DNA from: Bordetella parapertussis
Lineage (GTDB): Bacteria; Pseudomonadota; Gammaproteobacteria; Burkholderiales; Burkholderiaceae_B
Direction of reading: 5' to 3'
Assembly (NCBI GenBank): GCA_943331855.1
Contig: CALQNE010000043.1
Coordinates: 1 to 16,514 of the forward strand
DNA length: 16,514 nucleotides
Positions 6,807-15,798 of the stretch are shown piece by piece. A program made the translations under genes and the position numbers. The first letter of the stretch is position 1. Every line of letters begins with the position of its first letter. Below the pieces are notes generated by a model. The model saw only the letters and a list, made by a program, of their open reading frames with translations. It ran no database searches and had not been told where the DNA came from.

Positions 6807-6836
6807 TGCAAACGGGGCCGTTGGGCTCCGTTTGCA
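6807..6836 (+). terminator. 13-bp hairpin between rplT and pheS (attenuator or processing site)
   Basis: TGCAAACGGGGCC (6807-6819) pairs with GGCTCCGTTTGCA (6824-6836) around a GTTG tetraloop, with a single G-U pair. The helix is strong, but the bases after it (TTTAAAAG) do not form a long T run. It may be a leaky terminator reducing pheST relative to ribosomal protein expression, or an RNA processing or stability element. The stem itself is seen directly; its function is inferred. Confidence 0.6.
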
Positions 6837-6869
6837 TTTAAAAGATGTGATTTCACCAAGGTTATAGAA

Positions 6870-7892
6870 ATGGCTGATACGGTCGATGACCTGATTGAAC
6901 AGGCCCGTGTGCAATTTGCGCAAGCTTCAGATGCGGCTGCACTCGAAAATGCCAAGGCGCGTTTTTTGGGCAAACAGGGTTCGCTCACCGAGCTCATGAA
7001 AGGCTTGGGCAAGCTGGATCCCGAAGCCAAGCGCACTGAAGGTGCCCGCATCAACGCCATCAAGCAGCAGGTTGAAGGCTTATTAAATGCGCGTCGCGCC
7101 GCGATGGCGCAGGCTGAACTCGATCTGCGTTTGGCGGCAGAAACAATTGATGTGACCTTGCCCGGTCGAGGTCACGGAAAAGGCGGCATTCACCCCGTTA
7201 TCCGTACCTGGCAGCGTGTTGAGGCAATTTTCAGATCGATTGGTTTTGATGTGGCCGATGGCCCTGAAATCGAAAACGACTGGACCAACTTTACCGCGCT
7301 TAATAATCCTGAGAACCATCCTGCACGCTCAATGCAGGATACGTTTTACGTTGACATGAACGATGCTCAAGGTTTGCCGCTTTTGTTACGAACCCATACG
7401 AGCCCGATGCAAGTGCGTTATGCACGCATGCATAAGCCACCGATTAAAGTGATTGCACCGGGCCGCACGTATCGAGTGGATAGCGATGCAACGCACTCGC
7501 CAATGTTTCATCAGGTCGAGGGTCTTTGGATTGACGAAAACATTTCGTTTGCTGACCTAAAGGGTGTGTATACAAACTTTTTGCGCTGTTTCTTTGAAAC
7601 AGATGATCTTGAGTTACGGTTTAGGCCCTCGTTTTTTCCGTTCACCGAACCTTCAGCCGAAATTGACATGATGTTTACTTCGGGGCCCAACAAAGGGCGC
7701 TGGCTTGAGATTTCTGGCTCGGGTCAAGTTCATCCTGATGTGATTCGTAATTTTGGTCTAGATCCAGAACGGTACATTGGCTTTGCCTTTGGTTCAGGCC
7801 TTGAGCGGCTGACAATGTTGCGCTATGGCGTAAATGATTTGCGCCAATTCTTTGAAGGCGACTTGCGCTTTCTACGACAGTTCAACGATTAA
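6870..7892 (+). CDS. pheS: Phenylalanyl-tRNA synthetase alpha subunit
   Basis: PheS is the catalytic subunit of the alpha2beta2 class II enzyme that charges tRNA-Phe. The 340-residue product has the N-terminal coiled-coil tRNA-binding arm (about 1-90), then [19 protein letters not shown]. Motif 2 is [21 protein letters not shown] (198-218). Motif 3 is [20 protein letters not shown] (304-323) and includes Ala306, matching the E. coli Ala294 position that lines the Phe pocket. AAGG at 6858-6861 precedes the ATG. pheT follows after 23 bases, as expected for co-expression of the two subunits. Confidence 0.98.
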   Translation: MADTVDDLIEQARVQFAQASDAAALENAKARFLGKQGSLTELMKGLGKLDPEAKRTEGARINAIKQQVEGLLNARRAAMAQAELDLRLAAETIDVTLPGRGHGKGGIHPVIRTWQRVEAIFRSIGFDVADGPEIENDWTNFTALNNPENHPARSMQDTFYVDMNDAQGLPLLLRTHTSPMQVRYARMHKPPIKVIAPGRTYRVDSDATHSPMFHQVEGLWIDENISFADLKGVYTNFLRCFFETDDLELRFRPSFFPFTEPSAEIDMMFTSGPNKGRWLEISGSGQVHPDVIRNFGLDPERYIGFAFGSGLERLTMLRYGVNDLRQFFEGDLRFLRQFND

Positions 7893-7915
7893 TTTTTAAA
7901 CCGATACGGTTCACT

Positions 7916-10327
7916 ATGCAATTTTCTGAGTCTTGGCTGCGCACCCTGTGTAATCCGGCGATATCGACCGATGAGTTATCACATCGTTTAACAATGGCTG
8001 GCCTGGAGGTTGAAGAGACCTCGCCGGTTGCACCGGCTTTTTCAGGCGTCGTCGTGGCACTTATTCAAACTGCAGAGCCTCACCCTAACGCAGATAAGTT
8101 GCGCGTATGTATGGTCGATATCGGTGCAGCTGCGCCCTTGCAAATTGTTTGTGGCGCGCCCAATGCCGCGGCCGGTCTCAAAGTGCCCCTCGCAACCGTA
8201 GGCGCAGCGTTGCCTGGCGGGATGAATATTGGTGTTGCCAAAATGCGTGGAGTCGAGTCTTTTGGCATGCTGTGTTCAGCCAAAGAATTGGGCTTATCAC
8301 AAGAGCATGCAGGCCTTCTCGTATTACCCGCAGACGCAAAGGTCGGCGCGAGTGTTCGCGAGGCTCTCGCGCTTGACGACACTTTGTTCACCTTAAAGCT
8401 AACACCTAACCGTGCTGATTGTTTATCGATTCTAGGCATCGCACGTGAAGTGTCAGCGTTAACTGGCACTCCTTTGTCTCAGCCTCACGCAGCGGCCATC
8501 CAGCCGAGCTTAACTGAGGTCATTCCTGTTACGGTTCAGGCTCCAGAGCTATGCGGCCGTTTTGCGGGCCGTATCGTGCGCGGTGTGAACGCTCGTGCGC
8601 AAACACCCGACTGGATGGTTGAACGCCTTACGCGAGCAGGGCAACGCTCGGTGACAGCCTTGGTTGATATTTCGAATTATGTGATGCTGTTGCTTGGTCG
8701 TCCAACACACGTGTTTGATTTGGATCGGATGCCCGAGCAAGCGATTGAAGTGCGCTGGGCTCGCGCCGGAGAATCACTCACTTTGCTCAACGAGCAAACT
8801 ATTGCGCTCGATGCCTCGATGGGGGTGATTGCAAGTGCCGGTGTACCCGAAAGCCTGGCAGGCATTATGGGTGGCTCTTCAACAGCAGTATCGCTCGATA
8901 CAAAAAATATTTATGTTGAAGCTGCCTTTTGGTGGCCAGAGGCGATTGCCGGTCGCGCGCGAAAACTGAAATTAAACTCTGAGGCTAGTCATCGTTTTGA
9001 GCGTGGGGTAGATTTTGAAAACATTCCCGAGCATCTTGATCTGATCACTCAGTTGATTTTGGATATTTGCGGCGGACAAGCTGGCCCAATCGATGATCAG
9101 CATGTGAATTTACCCAAACGTGAATCCGTGACCATGCGACTGTCGCGTTGTCATCGCGTGTTAGGGGTAAAAGTCAGTCAAGACGAAGTTGCACAAACCT
9201 TTAAGCGTTTGGGGTTTTCGTTTGAAATACAGGGCGATCAATTTGTTGTCTCTCCACCTTCGTACCGTTTCGACATCCGGATTGAAGAAGACTTAATTGA
9301 AGAAGTGGCCCGCATTGTAGGTTTTGAAAGTATCCCCGCAGTACCGCCAATGGCAGCTGCGCAAATGCGCATGACGCCAGAAACAACGCGTTCGGCACAT
9401 ACCGTACGCGCTGAAATTGCGGCACTCGATTATCAAGAAGTTATTAATTTTTCGTTTGTCGAGAAAAGCTGGGAAACGGATTTATTAGGGCACGCTGATC
9501 CGATTCAATTATTGAATCCAATTGCGAGCCAACTTGCCGTGATGCGCTCATCGTTATTGCCGGGCCTGTTGGCCAATATCCGTTACAACGCGAATCGTAA
9601 ACAGACGCGTGTTCGTGTGTTTGAACTTGGCCGAGTTTACGTGCGTGACCTGTCGATTAAAGATGGCCCCTTAACCGTCGCGGCAGTGCGTCAGCCTCAA
9701 CTGTTAGCCGCAGCCGCTTGGGGGCCTGTCACAGAAGAGCAGTGGGGAACACCCAGTCGTGCCATTGATTTCTTTGATGTAAAGCGTGATCTTGAAGTGC
9801 TCTTCAGCGCTCAAGCCAAGCAACTGAGATTTGTACCCGCGCAACATGCTTTGTTGCACCCAGGTAGAAGTGCCCGTATTGAATTAGGTACGCAGGTGAT
9901 TGGCTGGCTGGGTGAGTTGCATCCTCGCTGGGTTCAGCAGCAAGAGTTACCAACGGCACCGATCTTGTTTGAAGTCTCCCTTGAGTCTTTGGCGGCCTTG
10001 CCGATGCCTCTGGTTCAAGAGTTGTCACGCCAACCGATGGTGCAGCGCGACTTGGCAATCTGGGTGTCGGCTGAACAGTCTGTGCAGTCTTTGCTGGATA
10101 CCATTGCCCAAACGGTGAAGTCTGACCCGGCGCTTGCTGTGGTGCAGCATGTTGGCCTCTTTGACCTCTGGCGTGATCCTGCAAAAGTTGCTACAAACGA
10201 AAAGAGTCTTGCATTTAGGGTCTCATTGCAAGACACTGAGGTCACGCTCGATGACGGTCGAGTTGATCTTTGTATGACGAAGATACGAACTGCGCTTGAA
10301 ACGACTCATCAAGCCCGCCCGCGTTAA
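7916..10327 (+). CDS. pheT: Phenylalanyl-tRNA synthetase beta subunit
   Basis: PheT forms the tRNA-binding and editing half of PheRS. The 803 residues (E. coli 795) show the full bacterial layout: an EMAP-like OB-fold (about 40-150, with AEPHPNADKLRVCMVDIG at 53-70), the segment LTPNRADCLSILGIAREVSA (162-181), the B3/B4 editing domain (about 210-395, with SEASHRFERGVD at 355-366) and the B5 domain (about 405-475, with PSYRFDIRIEEDLIEEVAR). The catalytic-like core (about 490-690, with MRSSLLPGLLANIRYNANR) is followed by the C-terminal anticodon-binding FDX-ACB domain (about 708-803). No frame break is seen. The ribosome site is weak, which fits coupling to pheS. Confidence 0.98.
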   Translation: MQFSESWLRTLCNPAISTDELSHRLTMAGLEVEETSPVAPAFSGVVVALIQTAEPHPNADKLRVCMVDIGAAAPLQIVCGAPNAAAGLKVPLATVGAALPGGMNIGVAKMRGVESFGMLCSAKELGLSQEHAGLLVLPADAKVGASVREALALDDTLFTLKLTPNRADCLSILGIAREVSALTGTPLSQPHAAAIQPSLTEVIPVTVQAPELCGRFAGRIVRGVNARAQTPDWMVERLTRAGQRSVTALVDISNYVMLLLGRPTHVFDLDRMPEQAIEVRWARAGESLTLLNEQTIALDASMGVIASAGVPESLAGIMGGSSTAVSLDTKNIYVEAAFWWPEAIAGRARKLKLNSEASHRFERGVDFENIPEHLDLITQLILDICGGQAGPIDDQHVNLPKRESVTMRLSRCHRVLGVKVSQDEVAQTFKRLGFSFEIQGDQFVVSPPSYRFDIRIEEDLIEEVARIVGFESIPAVPPMAAAQMRMTPETTRSAHTVRAEIAALDYQEVINFSFVEKSWETDLLGHADPIQLLNPIASQLAVMRSSLLPGLLANIRYNANRKQTRVRVFELGRVYVRDLSIKDGPLTVAAVRQPQLLAAAAWGPVTEEQWGTPSRAIDFFDVKRDLEVLFSAQAKQLRFVPAQHALLHPGRSARIELGTQVIGWLGELHPRWVQQQELPTAPILFEVSLESLAALPMPLVQELSRQPMVQRDLAIWVSAEQSVQSLLDTIAQTVKSDPALAVVQHVGLFDLWRDPAKVATNEKSLAFRVSLQDTEVTLDDGRVDLCMTKIRTALETTHQARPR

Positions 10328-10350
10328 ACCAGAATGTCGGAACTTAAAAA

Positions 10351-10686
10351 ATGACAATTGAACATTCTTTAGCAGAATCTCGCACACTGACCAAGGCCGA
10401 ACTGGCTGAAATGCTGTTCGAACGTGTCGGGTTAAATAAGCGTGAAGCAAAAGATATCGTCGATACTTTTTTCGAAGAAATTCGCGATGCGTTGGCCCGC
10501 GGTGAGCCCGTGAAGCTTTCAGGATTTGGTAATTTTCAGGTGCGCAATAAACCGCCCCGTCCTGGGCGAAACCCCAAAACGGGCGAAACAATCCCAATCG
10601 CCGCTCGACGGGTCGTTACTTTTCATGCGAGTCAAAAATTAAAAGGTGTTGTCGAACACCCCGAAACCTTGCAAACTGAGGTATAA
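10351..10686 (+). CDS. ihfA: Integration host factor subunit alpha
   Basis: IHF alpha pairs with IHF beta to bind and sharply bend DNA in recombination, replication and transcription control. The 111-residue HU-fold protein has [23 protein letters not shown] at the N-terminus, [12 protein letters not shown] (54-65) and the DNA-minor-groove arm [11 protein letters not shown] (69-79), with Pro75 as the intercalating residue. About ten extra residues precede the usual E. coli-type N-terminus, as is common in Betaproteobacteria. It follows pheT by 23 bases; pheST-ihfA is the standard arrangement. Confidence 0.97.
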   Translation: MTIEHSLAESRTLTKAELAEMLFERVGLNKREAKDIVDTFFEEIRDALARGEPVKLSGFGNFQVRNKPPRPGRNPKTGETIPIAARRVVTFHASQKLKGVVEHPETLQTEV

Positions 10687-10746
10687 AAACAGGCCGTGCG
10701 TTGTCCTTGTATCGATTTTTAACGTTTTTTTGCATCTACCCTGTAC

Positions 10747-11160
10747 ATGTCCATCCCAGAATCAGCCGTTGTCTTGCCGCCAATACCAGCGAAACGCTAT
10801 TTCACAATCGGTGAAGTGAGCGATTTATGTGGTGTGAAGCCGCACGTTCTGCGCTATTGGGAGCAAGAATTTACTCAATTAAAACCAGTCAAGCGACGGG
10901 GTAATCGTCGCTACTACCAACATCATGAAGTCTTATTAATTCGTAAGATTCGTGAACTGCTTTACGAACAGGGCTTTACGATCAGCGGCGCACGTAATCG
11001 CTTAAGTGAAGGTCGCGAGACACCACAAGATCCAGATGCAGCAGTACGCTTAAGTGCGGTTGAATTGCAGTCGTTACGCTCTGAGTTAAACAGTATTCAA
11101 GAACTACTCAAACAGGCAACGGCGGCACACGCTACGAAGGGACAGCTCGATCTAAGGTAG
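10747..11160 (+). CDS. MerR-family transcriptional regulator (short, ihfA-linked type)
   Basis: A 137-residue protein with an N-terminal MerR winged helix-turn-helix: [21 protein letters not shown] (18-38), then [19 protein letters not shown] and the dimer-helix start [22 protein letters not shown] predicted coiled coil occupies about 103-125. There is no C-terminal ligand domain and no metal-binding cysteine cluster (the only Cys, residue 28, is in the helix-turn-helix). It therefore resembles the small regulator routinely found between ihfA and tRNA-Pro in beta- and gammaproteobacteria, whose target is unknown to me. ATG 10747 has no clear Shine-Dalgarno. The 60-base gap after ihfA is AT-rich with T runs but no stem. 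Confidence 0.9.
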   Translation: MSIPESAVVLPPIPAKRYFTIGEVSDLCGVKPHVLRYWEQEFTQLKPVKRRGNRRYYQHHEVLLIRKIRELLYEQGFTISGARNRLSEGRETPQDPDAAVRLSAVELQSLRSELNSIQELLKQATAAHATKGQLDLR

Positions 11161-11170
11161 CGCTAGGCTC

Positions 11171-11179
11171 TGCTATACT
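11171..11179 (+). promoter_or_regulatory. Extended -10 promoter element of tRNA-Pro
   Basis: TGCTATACT fits the extended -10 pattern TGnTATAAT with one mismatch and ends eleven bases before the mature tRNA 5' end. No good -35 is found at 16-18 bases upstream, which overlaps the end of the merR gene. The extended -10 may compensate. Confidence 0.5.
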
Positions 11180-11187
11180 TACGATCT

Positions 11188-11266
<79 letters not shown>

Positions 11267-11274
11267 GATATATC

Positions 11275-11309
11275 AAAGGGTTAGTGTTCACAAGACACTA
11301 ACCCTTTTT
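11275..11309 (+). terminator. Rho-independent terminator after tRNA-Pro
   Basis: AAAGGGTTAGTGT (11275-11287) pairs perfectly with ACACTAACCCTTT (11295-11307) across a seven-base loop, and the T run TTTTTGTTT follows. It closes the + strand operon. Read on the other strand, the same stem lies about 30 bases past the decarboxylase stop with a weaker T tail, so it may also stop the converging transcript. Confidence 0.93.
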
Positions 11310-11340
11310 GTTTGACTGCTGTGCTTCTACACAAAAATCC

Positions 11341-11721
11341 CTACTCGTCAGCAGGATCATCCGGAAAAATCGAGTTGTAGGTGGCAAAGGCAGACGCCGC
11401 AGCGGGAACACCACAATAGACTGCAGTTTGAATCAGGACTTCGCGAATTTCTGCAGGGGTGACGCCGTTATTTTTGGCTGATCTCATATGCAGTGCAAGT
11501 TCTGCGTGGTGATTAAGCGCAGTCAGCATGGCAATGTTCAGCAAACTACGCGTATGTCTGGGCAGTCCTGGTCTCGACCAGACTTCACTCCAAGCAAGTT
11601 TGGTAATTATCTCTTGATATTCAGCGTTAGATTTTCTGGCAAGGTTTTTGTTGACGTGTTCATCGCCTAAAACTTCTCGTCGAATTTTTGTGCCTAACTC
11701 AAAGCGTTCTTTATCGTTCAT
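11341..11721 (-). CDS. Carboxymuconolactone decarboxylase family protein, PcaC-like
   Basis: The 126-residue protein resembles 4-carboxymuconolactone decarboxylase, which converts gamma-carboxymuconolactone to 3-oxoadipate enol-lactone in the protocatechuate branch of the beta-ketoadipate pathway. Characteristic segments are IRREVLGDEHV (13-23), SRPGLPRHTRSLLNIAMLTAL (49-69), HMRSAKNNGVTPAEIREV (78-95) and LIQTAVYCGVPAA (96-108). It has a single Cys (103), so it lacks the CxxC of the peroxidase-like AhpD branch. A good ribosome site AAAGGA precedes the ATG. It lies 23 bases after a Bug gene and is probably co-transcribed. No other pca gene is visible, so the true substrate is uncertain. Confidence 0.85.
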   Translation of the reverse strand: MNDKERFELGTKIRREVLGDEHVNKNLARKSNAEYQEIITKLAWSEVWSRPGLPRHTRSLLNIAMLTALNHHAELALHMRSAKNNGVTPAEIREVLIQTAVYCGVPAAASAFATYNSIFPDDPADE

Positions 11722-11744
11722 TGCGGTCCTTTAAGTGATGTTAG

Positions 11745-12716
11745 TCATTGTAATTTTGCACCCGACGTCTTCACAAGATCGCCGTGCTTGCGTGACTCGT
11801 CCGCAAAAAAATGTTTTAACTCATCGACGGTCATCGTTTTGAGTGGTGAACCTTGTTGTTTGATAAAAGATTGAAAACTCTCGCTTTTAATTGCGGCCTC
11901 AACTTCAGTTTTAAGTTTTTCTGTCACAGCCTTGGGTAAGTTAGCGGGTGCAATCAGCGCCAACCAAGGCTCAACATCAAACCCAGGAATCGATTGGCCC
12001 ACAGGCGGCACCTGCGCAAGAATTTCTATGCTTTTTCCAGTGCTTACGCCTAGCGCCTTAAGCTTGCCAGACTGTACCAGACTGGATACGGTCGCTACGG
12101 CTAAAAATCCAACGTCAACATTCCCGGACACCAAATCCGGTACCGCTGGGCCGCCACCCTTGTAGGGCACATGCGTGAGTTTGAATTGCCCCAGTTGCTG
12201 CAGTTCTTCGCCCGCCAAATGCTGCGCGCTGCCCACTCCACCCGAAGAGAGTGTGTATTTGAACGGTTCGCGCTTGGCCAGCGCCGCCAGTTCACCCGCT
12301 GTGTTGGCAGGGAAGGCTGGGCGTGTCACTAGCACCATCGGGATACCTGACAGTAAGGCAATCGGCGTAATGTCTTTATCGGGATCAAAGCCCAGATTTG
12401 CATAAAGGTGCGGAATGATTGTGTATTGAGAAGACACTGCCGCAAGTGTGTATCCATCGGCGGGTGCACGTGCCAACATTTGTGAACCGGTTAATCCACC
12501 CGCACCTGCGATATTTTCGACGACGATGGGCTGCCCAAGCGATTTGGTCAGCACTGCAGTGAGATTACGAACGATGGCATCAACGCCCGAGCCTACGGCA
12601 TTCACCGCGATAACACGAATCGGTTTTGACGGATAGGTTTGCGCATACGCTGAACTGACGTTGCTGATGCATAGTGCTGCAAAAAAAACGGAAATGATAT
12701 TTGTTTGAAATCGCAT
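11745..12716 (-). CDS. Bug family (TctC-type) periplasmic solute-binding protein
   Basis: Bug proteins bind small carboxylates or related solutes in the periplasm, originally as receptors for TctAB tripartite tricarboxylate transporters. From the preferred start the protein has 323 residues. It carries a signal peptide (about 1-25, cleavage after AYA) followed by the family signature YPSKPIRVIAVNAVGSGVDAI, then QPIVVENIAGAGG and LTHVPYKGGGPAVPDLVSG. The start at 12716 is chosen because AAAGGGA lies a few bases upstream and it gives a normal signal peptide; in-frame ATGs at 12749 and 12731 are poorer. No tctA or tctB gene is seen, so it is an orphan receptor. The ligand cannot be told from sequence. 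The 75-base gap from ltaE may hold its own promoter, but I see no clear one. Confidence 0.92.
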   Translation of the reverse strand: MRFQTNIISVFFAALCISNVSSAYAQTYPSKPIRVIAVNAVGSGVDAIVRNLTAVLTKSLGQPIVVENIAGAGGLTGSQMLARAPADGYTLAAVSSQYTIIPHLYANLGFDPDKDITPIALLSGIPMVLVTRPAFPANTAGELAALAKREPFKYTLSSGGVGSAQHLAGEELQQLGQFKLTHVPYKGGGPAVPDLVSGNVDVGFLAVATVSSLVQSGKLKALGVSTGKSIEILAQVPPVGQSIPGFDVEPWLALIAPANLPKAVTEKLKTEVEAAIKSESFQSFIKQQGSPLKTMTVDELKHFFADESRKHGDLVKTSGAKLQ

Positions 12717-12791
12717 GCTTGTCCCTTTCATTATTATTTTGAAATGCAATGCAATACTTTTACACAGACAGACTAAAGGTTTAACCTATTT

Positions 12792-13835
12792 TTATTGATT
12801 TTTAAAGCGGTCAATGAGCGAAATCAACTGAGCGATCTCTTCTTGAGTGGTGTCCCAGCGACATACCAAGCGAAAGAGCGTGGGGCCACGACGGTAAAAC
12901 AACACACCCGCGGCAATAAGTTGATCAATCGCGCTAGCACTCATTTGTACGAACAGTTCATTTGCCTGAACGGGTGCCAAGAGCTTAACGCCGTCGAGCT
13001 TTTCAATTCCGCGAGCGATGGCAAGCGCGGCAGTATTTGATTGCTTGGCCAAGCGCAGCCAGAGATCGTCAGTGACGTAAGCCAATACTTGCGCTGAGGC
13101 AAAGCGCATCTTTGACCAAATCATGCCTGCGCGACGCAAATGAAAACCAATATTTTTTGCAACGGCCGGGTTAAACACCACGATCGCGTCTGTTAGCAGC
13201 CCACCATTTTTCGTTACGCCAAAGGATAAAAGGTCAACGCCCGCTTTTGAGGTTAACTCGGCGGGTGAGCAACCCAGTGTATCAAGTGCATATGCAAAAC
13301 GTGCGCCATCCATGTGCACGACTAATCCGTTGGCGTGCGCAATAGCGCTGATGGCCTTGACTTCAGCAACAGAATAGACCGCACCCATGTCGGTGGCTTG
13401 CACCAAATTCACGGCCTCTGGTTGGTTTTTGTGCGCCAGGCCTTTGCCAGAATTCAGAATTGCATATTCAAGCGCAGTTGGATCAACTTTTCCGTCAACA
13501 CCACTAACAGGGGTGACCTTTAGGCCGCTACCAAAAAAACTTGTCGCGTTGCATTCTGAGGTGTTGATATGGGCCTCGGGGCTGCAATAAACTGCGCCAA
13601 AAGAAGTGCCCACTGCAGCCAGTGCCAAAGCGTTTGCGCCCGTGCCCGTTGGGACTGGAAACACCTGCACCGGTTGCTCAAACAAGGTACTGAACTTGGC
13701 ATTTAACTGTTTTGTGATTTCGTCGCCACCATAGCCAAGAACCGAACCGACGTTGGCTTGCACCAAGGCCTCGATTAACTCGGGTGCGGCGCGCCCACAG
13801 TTGTCGCTACGAAACTCTAAGTGTGTGAGGGGCAT
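12792..13835 (-). CDS. ltaE: Low-specificity L-threonine aldolase / phenylserine aldolase family
   Basis: This PLP-dependent fold-type I enzyme cleaves L-threonine or L-allo-threonine to glycine and acetaldehyde; some relatives prefer phenylserine. The 347 residues match the Pseudomonas-type branch in length and pattern: FRSDNCGRAAPELIEAL at the N-terminus, PTGTGANALAL (62-72), SPEAHINTSEC (85-95), TDMGAVYSVAEVKAIS (148-163), HMDGARFAYAL (174-184, Asp176 pairing with the PLP nitrogen) and SFGVTKNGG (204-212), with Lys209 as the Schiff-base lysine. Active-site residues appear intact. It starts 28 bases after kup with a modest ribosome site (AAGAGA), suggesting co-transcription. Whether threonine or a beta-hydroxy aromatic amino acid is the natural substrate is open. 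Confidence 0.9.
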   Translation of the reverse strand: MPLTHLEFRSDNCGRAAPELIEALVQANVGSVLGYGGDEITKQLNAKFSTLFEQPVQVFPVPTGTGANALALAAVGTSFGAVYCSPEAHINTSECNATSFFGSGLKVTPVSGVDGKVDPTALEYAILNSGKGLAHKNQPEAVNLVQATDMGAVYSVAEVKAISAIAHANGLVVHMDGARFAYALDTLGCSPAELTSKAGVDLLSFGVTKNGGLLTDAIVVFNPAVAKNIGFHLRRAGMIWSKMRFASAQVLAYVTDDLWLRLAKQSNTAALAIARGIEKLDGVKLLAPVQANELFVQMSASAIDQLIAAGVLFYRRGPTLFRLVCRWDTTQEEIAQLISLIDRFKNQ

Positions 13836-13863
13836 AGGGTCTCTTTGGCTAAAGAACTCGCGG

Positions 13864-15723
13864 TTAAATCACGATCTGTGTGCCGAGTTCGACAACACGA
13901 TTGGCGGGAATTTTAAAAAAGTCAGTGGCACTAGTTGCATTTTTAGACATGACTCTAAAAATTTGTGCCCGTATTGAAATGAAACTACTTTTACGAGCAG
14001 GTACGATCGTTTCACGCGCCAAGTAAAAAGTGGTCGACATCATGTCAAAGCTCATGCCCAGGGGGTCGCATAACTGAAGTGCGCGCGGAACATCTGGGTT
14101 TTGCATAAAACCATAGGTCACAATGATGCGGCTAAAGTTTTTACCCAAATCTTGAATCTCAACGCGATTCGAATTTTTAACGAAAGGCGAATCTGCAGTT
14201 TTGATGGTCATTAAAACCACACGTTCATGCAAAATTTGATTGTGCTTTAGATTGTGCAACAGTGCAGAGGGCACCCCGTTGGGCGAACTGGTCATAAAAA
14301 TTGCAGTGCCTTTGACGCGATGCACATCGCCTGTGAACTCGATAAAAGATTCGAGCGGCATACTGCTTTGCGCGAGTTCATCATTAATCAGCTTGCGACC
14401 TCGACGCCAAGTGGTCAACACCGTAAACGACACAACACCTACTGCAAGCGGAAACCAACCACCTTCAGGAATCTTAAGTGCATTCGCTGAGAAAAATGCG
14501 ATGTCAATGATGAATAGCGAGCCTGCCACCAAGATGACAAAAAACCAGTTCCACCGCCACAATAAACGCATGACAAACGCGATCAAAATAGTGTCGATGA
14601 GCATGGTGCCGGTTACTGCGATACCGTACGCTGCTGCTAAATTTGAAGACGATTTAAAACCGATGACCAAGGCAACGACTGAGACATAAAGCGTCCAGTT
14701 CGTAAAGGGCACATAGATCTGTCCTTCCTCTTTTCCTGAAGTATGGATAATGGCCATGCGCGGTAACAGCCCCATTTGCACTGCCTGGCGGGCGACTGAA
14801 AAGGCGCCGGAGATCACCGCTTGGGATGCGATCACGGTGGCGACGGTTGAAAGTGCAACCATTGGTATCAGTGCCCAGTCTGGCGCGAGCAGGTAGAACG
14901 GATTGCGAATGGCCTGCGGGTCATGCAGGAGTAGGGCGCCTTGTCCAAAGTAATTCAACACCAGCGCAGGTAAAACGAAACCAAACCAAGCCAGCCGTAT
15001 GGGCGAGCGACCAAAATGACCCATATCTGTGTAAAGCGCTTCACCGCCAGTGACGGCTAACACGACCGCAGACAGCGCTAGGAAGGCCAGTTTGGGGAAG
15101 TCGCTAATAAATTGAAAAGCGTAATAGGGATTTAAAGCGACCAGTACTTCGGGGTGTCGAATGATCTGAGCGATTCCGAGACCCGCCAATACGGTGAACC
15201 AAACGATCATGACCGGGCCAAAAAATAAGCCAACGATTCCTGTTCCCCGTTTTTGGATCATAAACAAACCGGTGAGTACGATCACGGTTGCTGGAATGAC
15301 AAAGTCTTTGAGGGATGGGGCGATAATTTCCAGCCCTTCGGCGGCCGATAGGACTGAGATAGCAGGGGTGATCATGCTGTCGCCATAGAACAGCGCAGCC
15401 GCAAAGATACCCAGCATTGTCAGGATCCAGCTGAGCCAGGCGGGATTTTGACGAGAGGTAATTAGTGCAAGTAAAGCGAGCGATCCGCCTTCGCCTCGAT
15501 TATCTGCGCGCATGATGATGGCGACATACTTAATCGACACCAGCACCATGATTGCCCAAAAAACCATTGAAAGTAGGCCGAGAATATTTTCTGGCGTCAC
15601 TGGCAGCGGATGATGACCGCTGAAGATTTCTTTCAGCGCATAAAGGGGGCTGGTTCCGATATCGCCGAAGACAACGCCAATCGCACCAAGGGTCAGGGCA
15701 GGCAAGGCCTTATCAGTTTTCAT
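13864..15723 (-). CDS. kup: Kup-family low-affinity potassium transporter
   Basis: Kup (TrkD) is an inner-membrane proton-coupled K+ uptake system. The 619-residue product has the family's opening [28 protein letters not shown] (7-34) and the conserved blocks [19 protein letters not shown] (112-130), [23 protein letters not shown] (224-246), PFTNW (339-343) and [10 protein letters not shown] (365-374). About twelve hydrophobic segments lie before residue 440, followed by a soluble C-terminal domain. The codon directly before the ATG is an in-frame TGA, which fixes the start at or after 15723. There is no convincing Shine-Dalgarno. A start-stop ATGTGA occurs ten bases upstream. It lies 75 bases downstream of the Bug gene and 28 bases before ltaE. 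Confidence 0.95.
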   Translation of the reverse strand: MKTDKALPALTLGAIGVVFGDIGTSPLYALKEIFSGHHPLPVTPENILGLLSMVFWAIMVLVSIKYVAIIMRADNRGEGGSLALLALITSRQNPAWLSWILTMLGIFAAALFYGDSMITPAISVLSAAEGLEIIAPSLKDFVIPATVIVLTGLFMIQKRGTGIVGLFFGPVMIVWFTVLAGLGIAQIIRHPEVLVALNPYYAFQFISDFPKLAFLALSAVVLAVTGGEALYTDMGHFGRSPIRLAWFGFVLPALVLNYFGQGALLLHDPQAIRNPFYLLAPDWALIPMVALSTVATVIASQAVISGAFSVARQAVQMGLLPRMAIIHTSGKEEGQIYVPFTNWTLYVSVVALVIGFKSSSNLAAAYGIAVTGTMLIDTILIAFVMRLLWRWNWFFVILVAGSLFIIDIAFFSANALKIPEGGWFPLAVGVVSFTVLTTWRRGRKLINDELAQSSMPLESFIEFTGDVHRVKGTAIFMTSSPNGVPSALLHNLKHNQILHERVVLMTIKTADSPFVKNSNRVEIQDLGKNFSRIIVTYGFMQNPDVPRALQLCDPLGMSFDMMSTTFYLARETIVPARKSSFISIRAQIFRVMSKNATSATDFFKIPANRVVELGTQIVI

Positions 15724-15798
15724 TCAATCACATTCAATAAACCACAAGCCGTGATTGTATGGGCTAACGCTGTCGATGGGAAATTGGCCGTCGAAAAT

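Noticed and set aside
10687..10746. Terminator after ihfA
   Set aside because: T runs are present at 10715-10720 and 10725-10731, but there is no GC-rich stem before them.
14240..14689. 149-codon open frame on the + strand
   Set aside because: It is antisense to kup, whose frame is intact and well conserved; there is no plausible ribosome site or domain.
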